NCBI GenBank assembly: GCA_008704415.1
Contig: VXIS01000246.1
Span: 1 to 64,000, forward strand
Source of the DNA: Sphaerosporella brunnea
Lineage: Eukaryota; Ascomycota; Pezizomycetes; Pezizales; Pyronemataceae
DNA length: 64,000 nt
Direction of reading: 5' to 3'
This document shows, piece after piece, positions 20,995-32,916 of this stretch; within the stretch, counting starts at the first letter, position 1; each line of letters begins with the position of its first letter. Both the position numbers and the translations under genes were made by a program. The notes below the pieces were generated by a model. The model was not told where the DNA came from. It saw nothing but the letters and a program-made list of their open reading frames with translations, and did not search any database.

Positions 20995-22201
20995 TGTGGT
21001 TGGTTTGGTCCGGGTGTGCTAAGTTGGGGGTGGTGGGTGAATTTTTTGAGGGTGGACCCTTAATTGAACGCTGGGCGTCTTCAGCTGGGACTTCGGGCGG
21101 AAAACATTTCTCACGACGAAAAAGGGTAAATACTTGCCTTCCAACCACGACCACGTGCACTCGATACCGAGACCCCCCGCCCCCGGGGCTCCACCTAGAT
21201 GTTCTCTTGATCAGGTCCGTATCTTTATCCACCGAAATTCCGACTCCTAGTCCTTCGGAATCGGGAGGACCTCATGAGGAACGAGTGATATTTCGAGGGG
21301 CAGTGATCTCTGCCGCTTTAGGTAACCATACGCGAGACCGCCAGAACAAAATCAAGTCACAGGTTAAGAAATAACCCCTGAGGTACGCCTTTCTGCATTA
21401 TTTTGCTTCTGACGAAGGCTGATTCCTAACGGGCACGCTGATGACAATTATCGGCTAGACAACTGCTCCAGCGCAGCCCTTTTTTTTTAACTCTACGGCA
21501 CCCATCGGATTCGTTCCAGAGCGACGTACAGCAGCCGGATTCTACAGGTGGTGGAAGTAGAGGATCCAGCAGACTGAAGGGCAGCGGAACCACAGCTCGA
21601 TCACCGCCAAACGCGCCAAAGCAGACAGCGTCAATTTTAAGCGCAGAGAAAAGGAGGGCTACCGGCGTTATCTTCAAGTTGTTAAGGCTTCAGCAACCAC
21701 CTTTGCTTATGCAGATCCGAAACCAACCAACGGAAGGAACCAAAACTTACGTCAGGATTACGGCATCTTCGTCTCGGGGCTGCACTGCACAACTGGTCGT
21801 TTCGGCTGTTCTCTTTAGTTACTGCTAACGGAGTGGATGCTTCTCCGAGTAATCTCCGATCAAACTCTTCATCCAAGCACACTTTCAAAGACGCTACCTC
21901 GCCATTCCTCCGCCTCTCTCGGACAGGTAAACCGCCACAGTTCCTTGATAATGTCTACAATCACGCCCTATGAGGACCTTTGAATATGTGTTTGGGCAGA
22001 AAAGGCGGCTACTGTGTGCCAGAGTGGGTGCCATAGCTGCTGCTTAACTTACAAGCAGATCCATGGGAAATCCATTCGAGAAGGTTGAATTTGCTTCGCA
22101 CGGCTGAAATTCACAACGCAGGCAATACTTGAGGCGGAAAGAAATAACTGCTCTTCCATGATGGCAAACAGAACTAACTGGACAGAAGCCCTCTGCTACT
22201 T
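20995..22201. other. Intergenic, no supported gene
   Basis: Minus-strand frames at 21426-21677 and 21682-21888 were examined. The first has no ATG, and neither has a recognisable domain. Nothing else seen. Confidence 0.35.
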
Positions 22202-22752
22202 CTAAGCCTGGACGATCGTCGTCACCTCTGGAGCCACTGCGTTCAATACTTCCACCACCTCATTCCAAACCCGCTTCTGCAACTCCGCACCTTTCTCGCC
22301 TTCCGCCATTCGCCCTGCCTTATGGATCTTACAAGACTGGGTATACAGTCCGTGAAGTCCCGGCCCCGCCCCACCAGCACGAACGATGGTCCTAGGCCCT
22401 TGCTCCACCGTCCTGGCAAAGACCCACTCCATGAGCCTAAAGAACAAGTCGAGCTCTCCCTTATTCTCTCGCCTTAACTCATTACCAAACCGGGATCGAC
22501 ATTGACGACTGTTACCTCCTCAGCCGCTGGCCAATTCCCGACTAACATAGATCGTCAACAGCTTCGAGGCTGGATACATTTCGAACGGATCCTTTTTAAT
22601 CTTGAGGCCTTCTTCGGTGTGTTTAGAGCATTCGTGATGTTGGCTTGCGATTGCTCTGGCAACATCACACCATGGTTCGCGCTTGAGCCGGTAAAGGTGA
22701 TCTTCTTCCCTCGGCCACCACGCATCACGGGCAGCAAAAGCAGCCCAAGCAT
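22202..22752 (-). pseudogene. Broken short-chain dehydrogenase/reductase
   Basis: Pieces of an SDR lie in order on the minus strand but in different frames. LLLLPVMRGGRGKKITFTGSS corresponds to the region around the catalytic serine. YPASKLLTIYVSRELA has the YxxxK catalytic signature. VTVVNVDPGL matches the NPG-type loop. Then NELRRENKGELDLFFRLMEW and ARTVEQGPRTIV lead to the C-terminal region ending at 22202. At least three frame changes separate the pieces and no splice sites explain them. This resembles the retinol-dehydrogenase-like fungal SDRs. The N-terminal Rossmann glycine motif was not found upstream. Confidence 0.6.
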
Positions 22753-24158
22753 TTAGATCCGGAACGAACCAAAGCGAGATTCCGGACTCGATTCTGCGAT
22801 GATACGATTACCTAGAGCTACAGCTCGGATCGAGTGTATCTAGTGGTTCGACAACTTACGACCAGGCGGCAAGGCGACTGCTCGGGACAAGTCTTTTGCG
22901 AAGCGGGAAGCCGAGTGACCAGCTGTGCTTTTTCTTCCGCCGCGTCTAGACGGCTGACCGGCCGGGCAGTTGGAAACCCAGCAGGAATAGCCCTTCGCGC
23001 ATGGGACTGGTATGGTAATAGAGTTGTCCTGAGTGGGGTAGCGTGGATGTCTCTCAAAGTTACAGCTTTGGGCCCTCCCACCATCTGAAAAGAAATGCTC
23101 TCTTGCAGTTTGTAACCCCCATACTCCTCAGGACTCAAGTAATCCGCCTCACTAGCAACTTCGGAGTTCCAACATAAGGCTTTCCTCTCCTCATCCGCCC
23201 TCATTTTTTTTCCAATATTCTTCGATGTAGCTTGTCAGTCGGTAGTCAGAGAAGGGAAAACGTCTAGTGAGCTGGTTGGGGAGGCGAATAAGTTGAACCC
23301 CCACACGCCGATACAACCCACCCAAACGCAAGCCACTACCGGGAAAATGGCATCAACGGCAGACGCCGAGGCTCAACTGTAAGTCATTACAGGCATATAG
23401 TGGCGTAGCGAGCTACTGAAAGTGACCGAAGCCGCGCCAAAACGTCGTTTGAGTCGATCATCTAGGAGAAGGAGAAGGAGAAGGAGAAGGAGAAGGAGAA
23501 GGCGAAGGAGAAGGAGAAGGAGAAGGAGGAGGAGGAGGAGGCGGAGAAAAAAGACAAGAACGAAGAGGATGATGCCTAGTAGAGGGGAGGGGAGATGTTT
23601 GTACCAAGCCAAGGTAAATGAGCATGCTGCTGCCGAATGCCCACGTTAACTACTCAGTGTTTAGGAAACAAACGGTGAAGAGTGTTTTACGGACCTTGAT
23701 TGAACATCGCATCAAATCAACCTCTCCTCGCCACAAAAACCGCGCTATCCCCTGAAAGACTGCGTGCATAGCTTTGCTTTACCCCGAAAAATGAGACTCT
23801 CTGCCACCTCAACTTCTTTTAGCACTGCATCTTGAAATCTTGTTGTTTTCAACTCGATGCATTGAGTCTATTGATCGCAATGCATATATTCGAACGCGTT
23901 TCAATTTAGCAGCGTGTTTAGCCATAGCAGATTGTTTCGACCGACGAATTATTTGGAAACTGCATACGGATCTCGTTGCGATTCCATTCCCAGTGAGCGG
24001 GCTAGCGCTCAATGCCTAGCAGGTTCCCATGGTGAGAGTTAGTGAAAAACACGTTGCTGGATATTTACAGGTCAGACGGGGCGATAGGATATAAAAGTTA
24101 CAACCCAATTCTTCAACAAAAACGAAGCCTATCCCAGCGGGCCTCTCAGTTCTATCAT
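22753..24158. other. Intergenic with GA-rich microsatellite
   Basis: The minus-strand frame at 22818-23204 may include degraded N-terminal SDR sequence but is not recognisable. No other gene is supported. Confidence 0.4.
23464..23546. repeat. GGAGAA-type microsatellite
   Basis: A run of GAGAAG units grading into GGA units. It creates poly-Arg and poly-Leu open frames on the two strands, which are artefacts. Confidence 0.85.
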
Positions 24159-25271
24159 CTAGTTCCGTAGCGCCTCCACACCACCAGGCACAAACCCTCC
24201 AACCAGCTCCAAAACCTCAGGATCCACGATGTGCCTCGCCACTAACGAAGCGATGTCATTGCTAGGCGAAACCAAAGCCATATACCGTGTCGCATAGTAA
24301 AAAAGACGCATCCTCGCACCGATGCCACCAAGTTGAACGCTGCCCAGGATACCTGCACGGATGAGGACCGGGAGGCTAATCCCCGGGGCCACCCGGAGGA
24401 ACGACTCTGGCAGCGGAGCTAACGCATCAAACATGGCGTCGAATGTTGCGAGGCTGTTGTCGGGGTCCCACTGCAGCTGCAGCTCGGCCATGAAGAGGAG
24501 GTTGATCGCGGCACGGATCTTAGCATTAGCTAGTGTATCGGGGTTGTACGAGGCTTCAGCGATGAGAAGCTGCAGGGCCTGCCGGCCGCTATCTGTTGAC
24601 GTCGGTGTGTGCATCGCGAACAGGGCACAGTCAATCGGCGTGTAGTAAAACAAGCCCGTGTAGTAATGTAAGCGTGTGGGCGAGGCGATCAACGCCACGC
24701 GTTGCTCAGGCGATGTTCGTGCGCGCATATCGCGGAGAATGACCTCAAGCGCATTAACGCGGCCGTACAGACAGGCCCACGTCAGCGGCGCAACGGAATC
24801 CTCGCTGAGCCAGTCCCAGTGCTCCAGGAGGACGCCGATCGCCGCGAGATTTCCTTCCGCCGCAGCTAGACACATCGCGCCGCAGCCGCCGAACGGGATT
24901 TTGGCAGCCAGCTCCGGGTGGATTCTGATCGCGCCGTTGCTGAGTTCCGTGTACATCTGATTCACGCCGCCCGGAATCGGGATGAGTTCGCCGTTTTTCG
25001 TCGGAGGGTGGAGTGCGGTTGGAGGCAACAGAGTAATTATGTGCCGCAGGTGCTCAGGAGAAACTAACGCGTAGGCCCAGAGCAACACGCTTTTCAAGCG
25101 GTTTGGACTGTATTCTGGAGTGGGATCACGGCGGATGCGGAGCTCGCGGATATAGGCGGTAACAGCACCGTTGCTGGATAATGCCAGGATCAGGTTGATC
25201 GTGTCAGCGTCGCCCAGGAATTCAGCTATTTCCATGTGGATATCCAGACACATCGCGTCAAACGATGGCAT
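24159..25271 (-). CDS. F-box-like/ankyrin-like protein (370 aa)
   Basis: Start taken at the first ATG (25271), giving MPSFDAMCLDIHMEIAEFLGDADTINLILAL, which resembles an F-box-like N-terminus (LPxE..I..FL.....). Around residues 130-185, AMCLAAAEGNLAAIGVLLEH and PLTWACLYGRVNALEVIL are ankyrin-type repeats. A possible third repeat around GLFYYTPIDCALF is weaker. The rest is helical. Fungal proteins with this arrangement are common and often bind a target through the ankyrin face while the F-box recruits an SCF ubiquitin ligase. That role is inferred, and the F-box match is weak. No intron is needed. Confidence 0.65.
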   Translation of the reverse strand: MPSFDAMCLDIHMEIAEFLGDADTINLILALSSNGAVTAYIRELRIRRDPTPEYSPNRLKSVLLWAYALVSPEHLRHIITLLPPTALHPPTKNGELIPIPGGVNQMYTELSNGAIRIHPELAAKIPFGGCGAMCLAAAEGNLAAIGVLLEHWDWLSEDSVAPLTWACLYGRVNALEVILRDMRARTSPEQRVALIASPTRLHYYTGLFYYTPIDCALFAMHTPTSTDSGRQALQLLIAEASYNPDTLANAKIRAAINLLFMAELQLQWDPDNSLATFDAMFDALAPLPESFLRVAPGISLPVLIRAGILGSVQLGGIGARMRLFYYATRYMALVSPSNDIASLVARHIVDPEVLELVGGFVPGGVEALRN

Positions 25272-26551
25272 TTTGCTGGAAGTGGATTGGGGGTGTAGGG
25301 TTTTAAGTCTATCACTCTCTGGCAATCAGAGAGGGAAACGGATGATTAGAAGGTAGATGGTGTCGTTTAGGAGCGCAGACCTAGATGCACAAGCAGGCTT
25401 ATACGGTGCTTCTTACTCGACCTGCGCGCATGTCAGGAATAAACCCCGTCCGCTATCAATTTCAGTGGCCTACATTCATGAAGCACGTATATATCGAGTT
25501 GAAATCAACGGAGAGGAGACGTGACACTCTTGGCCGACCGATAAGTTCACTGGGCAACCCTTAGGCAATCCTTGGGCAACCGTTGGATAACCGTTGGGCG
25601 AGTAATAGGTGACGGGAATGCGTCCGTTTGTTGACCATCAGTTCTTGTTAAACGCGGAGGAACGTTGCCGCGGGTCGCGCAAGCGCGCGCGTGCTGCGCC
25701 TGTTCGCATCATCACTGCTCTGAGGGCGGTTTCAGTCGCTACGACTGGAGACGCAACATAGATCTCGCCAGGTATCGGAACCGAACACCGCCCCGCGCAA
25801 ACGACCTCGTCTTCTCTGCTGGCAACACGGCAGGCCGAACCCCGAGACTGGGTTCAAGTCATCACCCCCATCGTGAGGTTTCCATTCGGATTTTGGGGAA
25901 GCAGCGCTAGGGTGAGAGTCTCGCCAGTGCGTGGTTTGGGATTACGCGAGGCGGTAGTATCTGCAGCGTAGTTAGCGAAGCCTAGGACGCGTCAAGCGGA
26001 ATGGTTTGTAGGTTGGTTTATGATTTTTGGTGTGGTGGGCGGACTGCGGGGCTGCTCACCGCCTGGTTACCGCGGGGCAGTCAGACTTTGACTGAATACT
26101 TTCCTACCCCGCACACCGCCGACTGGCCAAACTAGGGTGCTGCTCAGTCACTATGCCGTAGCTCTGTTCCCTAGTCGGAAAATTCGAGCTATTTATTGTA
26201 CCAAGCAGTGGCTTCATCTCATGCGATATCACTCGCGCGGTGGGATTAAGAAGGCTCAATGCAAGCCAACGTCATGCCGCTGCGTGGAGCGCACATGGCA
26301 GGTGGAAGGACTGGGTTGGTAAATCCGCGATGTGAGTATTGAGAGACAGAGAAAGACGGTGGGGGAGGGATTACCTGTACGAACGACTTATGAGCACAAA
26401 AACGCGGATTTGGGGTGCATTTTTTTTTTTTTTCGGTTTCAGCAGAATGGCGTAAAAAAAAGCCACTTTCTGACGGGGCGGTGGAATATCACCAACACAC
26501 GCCATCGTGATCATCGCGGTTGTTTGGTTGCTCTAGGTACATGACCTCCTT
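25272..26551. other. Intergenic, no gene seen
   Basis: Promoter side of the ankyrin-like gene. No coding frame, tRNA or repeat is supported. Confidence 0.4.
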
Positions 26552-26935
26552 CTACTTCTTCTTCTCCTTTTTAACCTCCTCCATCTCCTTGACCATCTTC
26601 TTGTCGGTTTCCTCCTGCTTTTTCTTGTCAACATTCTTGCCCTTCTTGCCCTCCTTCTTGCCCTCCTTCTTGCTCCCCTTCTTGCTCTTCTCCTTTCCAA
26701 TCCCCAGCAAAACCTTGGCCCGGGAAACCCGCGGATCCGACGTGAAGTCCACGGACTCGTCAAAGCAGTAAGGGCAGAGGCGGCCCTGCTGGAGGACCAC
26801 GCCCTCTACGGCAGCGTCCAGGGAGATGAAGCCTTCGTCGGAGTCGTCGTAGGGCTCCATACAACCGCAGGCGTAGCGGAGCAGGAGTTCAGGGGTGGGA
26901 GTGGTGGGGGACGTCGTGAGAGGGGGGAAGAGCAT
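26552..26935 (-). CDS. Small CGC/CPYC protein with lysine-rich tail (127 aa)
   Basis: Start at the first ATG (26935). A Pro/Thr-rich leader is followed by RYACGCMEPYDDSDEG and RLCPYCFDES, giving a likely C-x-C...C-x2-C metal site (about residues 22-56). From residue 80 on the protein is almost entirely Lys/Glu (KKGSKKEGKKEGKK...EEVKKEKKK), consistent with a charged helix or nuclear retention. The CGC...CPxC plan resembles the short zinc proteins at 2214, 42279 and 51650, although overall similarity is low. Function unknown. Confidence 0.55.
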   Translation of the reverse strand: MLFPPLTTSPTTPTPELLLRYACGCMEPYDDSDEGFISLDAAVEGVVLQQGRLCPYCFDESVDFTSDPRVSRAKVLLGIGKEKSKKGSKKEGKKEGKKGKNVDKKKQEETDKKMVKEMEEVKKEKKK

Positions 26936-28678
26936 CGTGTTGAGTTGTGGTGGTTTGCGGTGGGGAGAGATCGAAGTTTGGGGTAGAAGGGGAGAAGCGG
27001 TGGTAGAGGGCCGGTACGCAAAACTTCGGGGTGAGTTGTTGGCTGGGTCCAAGCAAAAAAAAAAAAAAGAAAGGTGGTGGATGCGGAATGCGTATGGGGC
27101 GTGGGGGGTGCCTTTTCTATTCGAGGCTTTCGTTTACTGTTTGGAAAACACAACGAGGAGAGAAGTAGCACGGGTATCAAAAAGTTTTTACGTCACGAGA
27201 ATCTGCGCTGGAGCTGTCTTTGATGGCCGCAGCGTGAAAGACAGAATATCGATATACACACTATCCCCCACCAAAGTCACACATTCCCACCGTCTGACAT
27301 GATGCGCAAACCTAGCCCAGACGTTTCCGGGAAGACCGCTCTGTCCCGACTGGGAAATTTTTGAGCCGTGATCCATCTCCTCTGCTGATCCCGCCAGCTA
27401 GATGGCTGAGGCGACTTGCTCGCTCGACAGTATGTGTCAATGTCCATGCCTCGGTACCTGACAACCCCGATCGCAGACCGCAAGCCAATGGACTGTAGCT
27501 CGGTTCTCGATGTGAGTTAGAGTGGCGCTACTGTGGTCGACGGCGGCGGGCTACCCCGCAATGCTAAAAGTGCCGAAAACACCTACATCAATGCAGTGAA
27601 GGGTCCGTTAGCTCATCGCCCTCATTACACGGCCTCTTTCCATATAATTAGTGTGCTCTGACTATATTCGGTACTTTTTACACTGCGGGGGGATAGAAGA
27701 TGTGGGATTGGACCACTTGCTCGTGAAAGCCAGCTGTCAAACAAAGCGATAGTTCTCTAGGTACAGGAAATTGTCTCAAAGCAGTTGCGTTCCTTTTACC
27801 GACCCGCAAAGGCTTAGCCACCTTGCGTGACGCGCCATGACCGAAACCCCGCAACTCTGGTGGGCGCCATGAAAAAGCCCGCCGGGCTGGTTTAATATAG
27901 CTCGGCTTCGAAGCCTGGCTTTGAAAGAACGAGTGCTCTGCGGTGAAGCGTCTGGCATCGTGACAGTCCACCAAACTTTTCTTTCAGCCCGAACAGCATG
28001 TTATTCAGCCGGTGCTTGGGCGGCTATCCCGAACCCCAGAGATCATAGCGTATCGCTTGTAAACTTCGAAGATTTCAGATACAACCAAAAACTTGCATTA
28101 GCCACGAACGGCTCGATTGAACCGACGAAACGCCGAGGATTCCCCAACTACCCACAGCGCCAGGGACCAACTTTCTTACGCAGACAGCCACAAAAGAATC
28201 TTCTGGAGGTTTTCCCAACTCCCTAACTTTTGTAGCAGCAGCAGTGTCTTCGCGCCTATGTAGAACATGACGAAAGCTGGTGTTTCTCCCGATCGATCCG
28301 AAGCAGTTTATGGATCCTGCAGCACGGTTCCATTGCAGATAGATAATGCCAATCAATGTGGACAGTAGCAGTAGCTCTAGTAGCTTCACCGACGTAGATC
28401 CACGTCAAGCTTCTTCGAAACGAGTTTGCACCGATCGTGATTATCCCGCCGCCGCCCCTGCAAGATCACCGGCCCAAGAAAAACAGCTTTGAAATCTCAA
28501 GGATTGATTCCAGTGTGTATTCCACTTCCACTCCACATAAACAGTCGTGCGTGCCCGGCGTTGTTGGAATCGCGATCGAAAGGCGAGAGCAGATGATATG
28601 AAGACATGAACAGTATGGTGTAGAACATAAATCTCTACACAATGTAGTACACACTACCAGCGTATGGCGCCGCCAAAT
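26936..28678. other. Intergenic with dispersed 25-bp repeat
   Basis: No supported gene. The 25-bp sequence at 27827-27851 is shared with 4359-4383 with two mismatches. From about 27885 there is a GGGCTGG/CCTGGC-rich patch that may be a degraded inverted-repeat element end. Confidence 0.4.
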
Positions 28679-28960
28679 TCAGCCCAGAAACAAGTGGGTT
28701 TGATGCTCCGACGAGTGATATATCATGAACTTAGCCATCTTGCTGGCTGGCTCGCGAAATATCAGCAAGCAAGAAGCCAGATGCAAAAGGTCCCGGCAGA
28801 AATGAAACAAAATTCTGGGGAAAATTTGCGGTTCAAACGAATACACTAATACACGCATCAATGACCATACTCCCAGCAACCAGCTCGCACAAAGGGCAAG
28901 AATAGCACACGGCAAAGAATAATACACTACCACCACCAGCAACGCTACAAAGCCTTCCAT
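28679..28960 (-). CDS. Possible small membrane protein (93 aa)
   Basis: ATG at 28960, ten bases past the stop of the protease gene on the same strand. It begins MEGFVALLVVVVYYSLPCAI and continues with a long hydrophobic N-terminal half (ALCASWLLGVWSLM). The second half is less hydrophobic and unremarkable. It may simply be an open frame in the 3' untranslated region of the upstream gene. No family recognised. Confidence 0.25.
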   Translation of the reverse strand: MEGFVALLVVVVYYSLPCAILALCASWLLGVWSLMRVLVYSFEPQIFPRILFHFCRDLLHLASCLLIFREPASKMAKFMIYHSSEHQTHLFLG

Positions 28961-28969
28961 CCCACCAAA

Positions 28970-31811
28970 CTAGACCGCCCATTCCCACCATCCCTCCACT
29001 AGCCCATCCGACAACTTACTCGCCACCGCCCACCTCGGCAAAAACCTCTCCACCTCCCACAGTGCTGGAATAGTAACATGCGCATCATTGGCATCCGCCC
29101 ACATACACACCACTTTGCCCTTCATCTCCTTCTCTCCTTTTACATTCACAGTCCATTTCCCGTCCCATTGCCGACTCCACAGTCTCACCTCCATACTCCC
29201 CTGCGGCGGCACTGGCTGTCCCACCGACTTCGATTCGCGGTCCTGTATCACGATGTCGGAGATTGGGGATTCGAACAGGATCTTGCAGTTCCTGCTTTCT
29301 TTCGGTGCAATGACGAAGCGGATTTGGGTTTCCGAGAGCCTGAAGATTTGCACGTGGACCCACTTTGAAGGCTCGACGCCGGGGACGACGGCCGGCGGGG
29401 GTGCGTCCCAGCTTGTGCGTTTCAGGCCGAGTCTGACGGGGTCAGGGATTGAGGTAACCTCCTTTCCAAAGGCAGAGGGTATATAGTCCCTGACAATGCC
29501 CTCGACAAAATCGGAGTGGCCGACTAGATACGCCTCACCCTTTCCAGTTTCGAGGTTGATAGACTGCTGGAAATAAACCTTGAGTCTGAAGAGGTCCGAA
29601 AAGGGGAATGCGGACAGGTTGTAGATGAGGGTTACGATACAAACAGCAAAGAGCGACAAGGTGACGATCCAGCTGATGCGGTGGTAGAAGGGGCTCCCTG
29701 GAAGGAGGATGCATGTCGTAAACACTGCCACCAGCAGGTAGAAGAAAAGCATGCTTGTTCCATCGGCGCCGGTCTGATTGATGGCGGAGGACAAGAGCAG
29801 GGCGACCGAAGTGGTGAAGATAAGCGGCATTGGCACGGCGAGAAGAAATTGCGGAATCCAGACCCATGTGGGAAGATCTTCACTCCACGCCTGTTCTTTT
29901 CCGAATACCCCTGAAGGCGGCTGGAATTCCTCTTCACCCTCCTCAGCACCGCGGTTGTAACCGCCAAAGGTACTTGGTCGGCCTAAGCCCCGGAAGAGAG
30001 GTGTTTCCTCAGTTGCTTCTTCTGCATGGTCGTCTCCAATATCGCTGGAGGCGCGAGATACCAGAAGGGCGGTGACGTTCTTTGGCGGCAGTCCAACGAG
30101 CTCAAGAACCGATATCCAGGCAGCAAGGAAGACACCGGTATAAGTAACCAATACCCAGTATCCGCTTGCGAGCTGGGCACGGTCAATGCTGACGGCGACG
30201 ACGACCATTACCACCCACCAGAGAAGCCACTGCTCAATGAATGCGTATCCCCTTCCCAGCGCGGTGGGACGAACAGTGTTTGCGTCGGCGCCACGGAGAA
30301 CGAACCATGCCACGCACCACCAGAGGGTTAGGAACATGGCCCACACGGTGTACTGCGAGGAGTAGGCGATCATCGGATTGACCTTATGGATGAGGAACGC
30401 CATTCCGATGGCAGCAGCAGTGGCGAGGACAAAAGCGACCGGGAAGCGGAGGAGGCCACGCCAGCCCTGAGTGGTGTGGGGAAGATTTGAGTAGTCCGGT
30501 GGCTGAGGGACCAACGGGGTATTACTGAAGTAGTAGAGCTTATTAGCCGAGTAAAGGAAGTACATGGTTACGGCCATGATAATGACTGGAACCACAATGA
30601 GGGTGATAGTGAGTGCAAAGAGGGTGTGAAGGTAGAGCACTGCAAACGCCCGGCCAAAAAGATCGAACCATACTCCAGTGTGACCTTGGCCGGCCGGAGG
30701 TCCATATTCGCTGTCAAAACGGCGGGTAGTATCAGAAGTTGCGGCGGCGAGCGTTTGTAGAGATGTACCCAGCATATGCCAGAGAGACTCCTTGGAGGTA
30801 TGCTTCGCATCGTCGTCTTGCGTGTGGTATCGGCTGCGGGGCTCCCAGAAAGCGACATCGAGTCCGCGCATCCCCAGATTCTCGGTAAAGACTTTGTAAT
30901 CGGTCTGGCTCTTGACCAAGCCCTTCTTGAATCCGTCCCCGCTGGCCACACAGCCGAAGGGGTGCTTGCTGTGTTTGTACCACTTCGTAACTTCAGCATC
31001 CGTGGACCGGAATAGAGTTGCGCGACCGCCGGCGCCAGCGCCTTCGAGGTTGAGGAAAGTGTGGGAGAGATTCGACAGCGGATGGGCCGCCCAGGCTCTC
31101 GCGCCATTCTACAAGCCGTCAACATCAAGCACATAGAGCTTCAGCCTAATACATAGCATACCAAGTAATCCTCCTCACCATTGTTCAGCAGGGCGATCAG
31201 CCCGCGCTGGATCTGCTTCCGATCTGGATTGGTGAACGCCTGAATAACCTGCAGCACCGAGACCGTCGCCATTCCATCATCGGTAGCGCCTATCACCATC
31301 AGCATCCAGAATCACCTCTCGCCCTCCTCGAGCACGTACCATATCCAGTCGACACCGAGTCATAATGGGCATTAACTAGCACCGGACTGAGTCCCGGGTT
31401 CGTCCCAACAACATAAACGATAATATTCGTGCCCTCAAAATACACCGTCAACCCATTAAGCCTCTCGTCGGTAAAAGTAATGTTCGTCTCATTATCATCG
31501 ACGACACGCACGACACCCTTGTATCCACGGTCGATATTGCGCTTGACGATATCCTCGATACGGTTCAGCAAGTAGTCGCGCACATCGTCGTTTCTTCGCG
31601 CGTTGTAGGGGCGGAACTCGGCCGTCAGCACGCGTAGGTCTTGCCATGCCGCATCGAAGTCAACTCCCCAGCTGTCGAGCTCTCCGCGCGACGCGACGGG
31701 TGGTGGCACCAGATGGATGTAGAGCAGCACGCCCAGGATCGCGATGTAGGTCGCGACGGTGAGAAGCGTTACGGACAGCGGCCGGAAGGCGAGGATGGTT
31801 TTTGGGTTCAT
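28970..31811 (-). CDS. PFF1: Vacuolar membrane protease, M28 family (Pff1-like, 912 aa)
   Basis: Exons 31340-31811, 31162-31289 and 28970-31108, with 50- and 53-nt GT-AG introns in phase. The N-terminus ([31 protein letters not shown]) has one membrane helix, as in yeast Pff1. The luminal M28 peptidase domain follows with the expected zinc ligands: [12 protein letters not shown] (His), ATDDGMA (Asp), NNGEEDYL (Glu-Glu), an LEGAGAGG segment, and YHTQDDD with the late His. After about residue 370 come several membrane spans ([20 protein letters not shown] and others), then a C-terminal soluble domain. Length and order fit the family. Predicted role is a zinc aminopeptidase-type enzyme in the vacuolar membrane; substrates are not known from sequence. 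Confidence 0.92.
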
Positions 31812-32412
31812 GGTGGCGGGCGCGGTGCGCAGAGGGTGGTGGTGATGACTGGAGTGTTGCGCAGGGAAAGGGACGCGCACGGATGGGCCTCTGCGGCGGC
31901 AGAGAGCGGGTGTGCGTGTGGGGAGTCTCTCCGGGGATATCGAAGTGTGGCGAAGAAGTAGAGGAGCGGATATGGAGGAGGAGGCGGAGGAGGATATGGC
32001 CTCCTTCGTGGGCGTGTTGAGGCGATTGCTTCGTCACCAGCACCGCAAGCAGCTGCCGTCCGTCTCGGTCTCGGGACTTCGAGTTCAGCAGGTGTGACGC
32101 AATGGCATCGCATCAATCGCATCGCGATGAGATGATGCAAGTGCAGACAAAATAATTCACTGAAAATCCAACAGAGCATGAATACAGGTTTGGAAATATA
32201 TCAGACGTTAATTGGACTCTTTTTGTGGTTGTTTAACGGGCCATGACGTCAAGCCACCCTGCCTGCGCCACAGCCGTGGCGTTCACTTCTGCCATGTCGA
32301 GATGTCGAAACACTTTGGGCCCATCGCAACCGCCGCTTGTGGTGAAAGGCTGAAAGGCTTCCAGCCGCACTGGCTTGCTTGATCGAGCGCCGATTTCCGA
32401 GGGGCTTGGCCG
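31812..32412. other. Promoter region of the M28 protease
   Basis: No gene seen. The frame of the protease extends upstream of its chosen ATG to 31880 with His- and Arg-rich residues that do not look like the conserved N-terminus, so the downstream ATG at 31811 was preferred. Confidence 0.4.
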
Positions 32413-32754
32413 ATGCGCGTTCCCGTGACTGCCAGCAGCTTCCCGAGGGATTTGCGTCTGAAGGCCGGTAATAGCGAGGGTTACGCATACTTCTTGTTCC
32501 CGTTCCCGGAGAAGGAGTACCGGAGAGATTTGGCGGATCTGACGGACATGATCAACGGCATTCTCTCCTTCTGCAAGGAATAAGTAATGGGTTCGGAGGA
32601 GAACACATCCATTATGAACTCTGCAAGAATCCAGGGAGTGGATCCGGCGGAGATTTCGAAGGAGATTTGGACGCAAAACGAGCGGACTGTGCAGGTCTGT
32701 GAGACGCTGGAGAAGGAGATGCGCGTGGTATTTGAGATGTACATGAAGGGATAG
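32413..32754 (+). pseudogene. Small gene interrupted by an in-frame TAA
   Basis: An ATG at 32413 opens 56 codons with strong coding character (GYAYFLFPFPEKEYRRDLADLT, then MINGILSFCKE) and hits TAA at 32581. Two codons later the same frame restarts at ATG 32587 with another coding-like stretch (ARIQGVDPAEISKEIWTQNE, ETLEKEMRVVFEMYMKG) ending at 32752-32754. The shared frame suggests one original protein of about 113 residues broken by a nonsense change, or two small proteins. No splice donor removes the TAA. Family not recognised. Confidence 0.45.
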
Positions 32755-32916
32755 TTCAACCATGTGGTGTTGTTGCTGCCAGGTTGAACGAGCTTGGGCT
32801 TGGGTTAGTGGAACGAGTGAAATAAATGTAGGTATTGATTAAATTATGGTTTGTGACGGGGAATTACATATCTTTAAAGTGCATACAGACACGAGTGATA
32901 GATTGTGTCGCACCAG

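Noticed and set aside
21426..21677. Small secreted cysteine-rich protein
   Set aside because: The apparent start is TTG, there is no ATG before the hydrophobic segment, and the segment is a weak signal peptide.
23422..23649. Poly-Arg/poly-Leu protein
   Set aside because: The frame is created by the GAGAAG microsatellite and has no other content.
24361..24960. Plus-strand frames inside the ankyrin-like gene
   Set aside because: They are antisense shadows of the GC-rich coding sequence on the minus strand.
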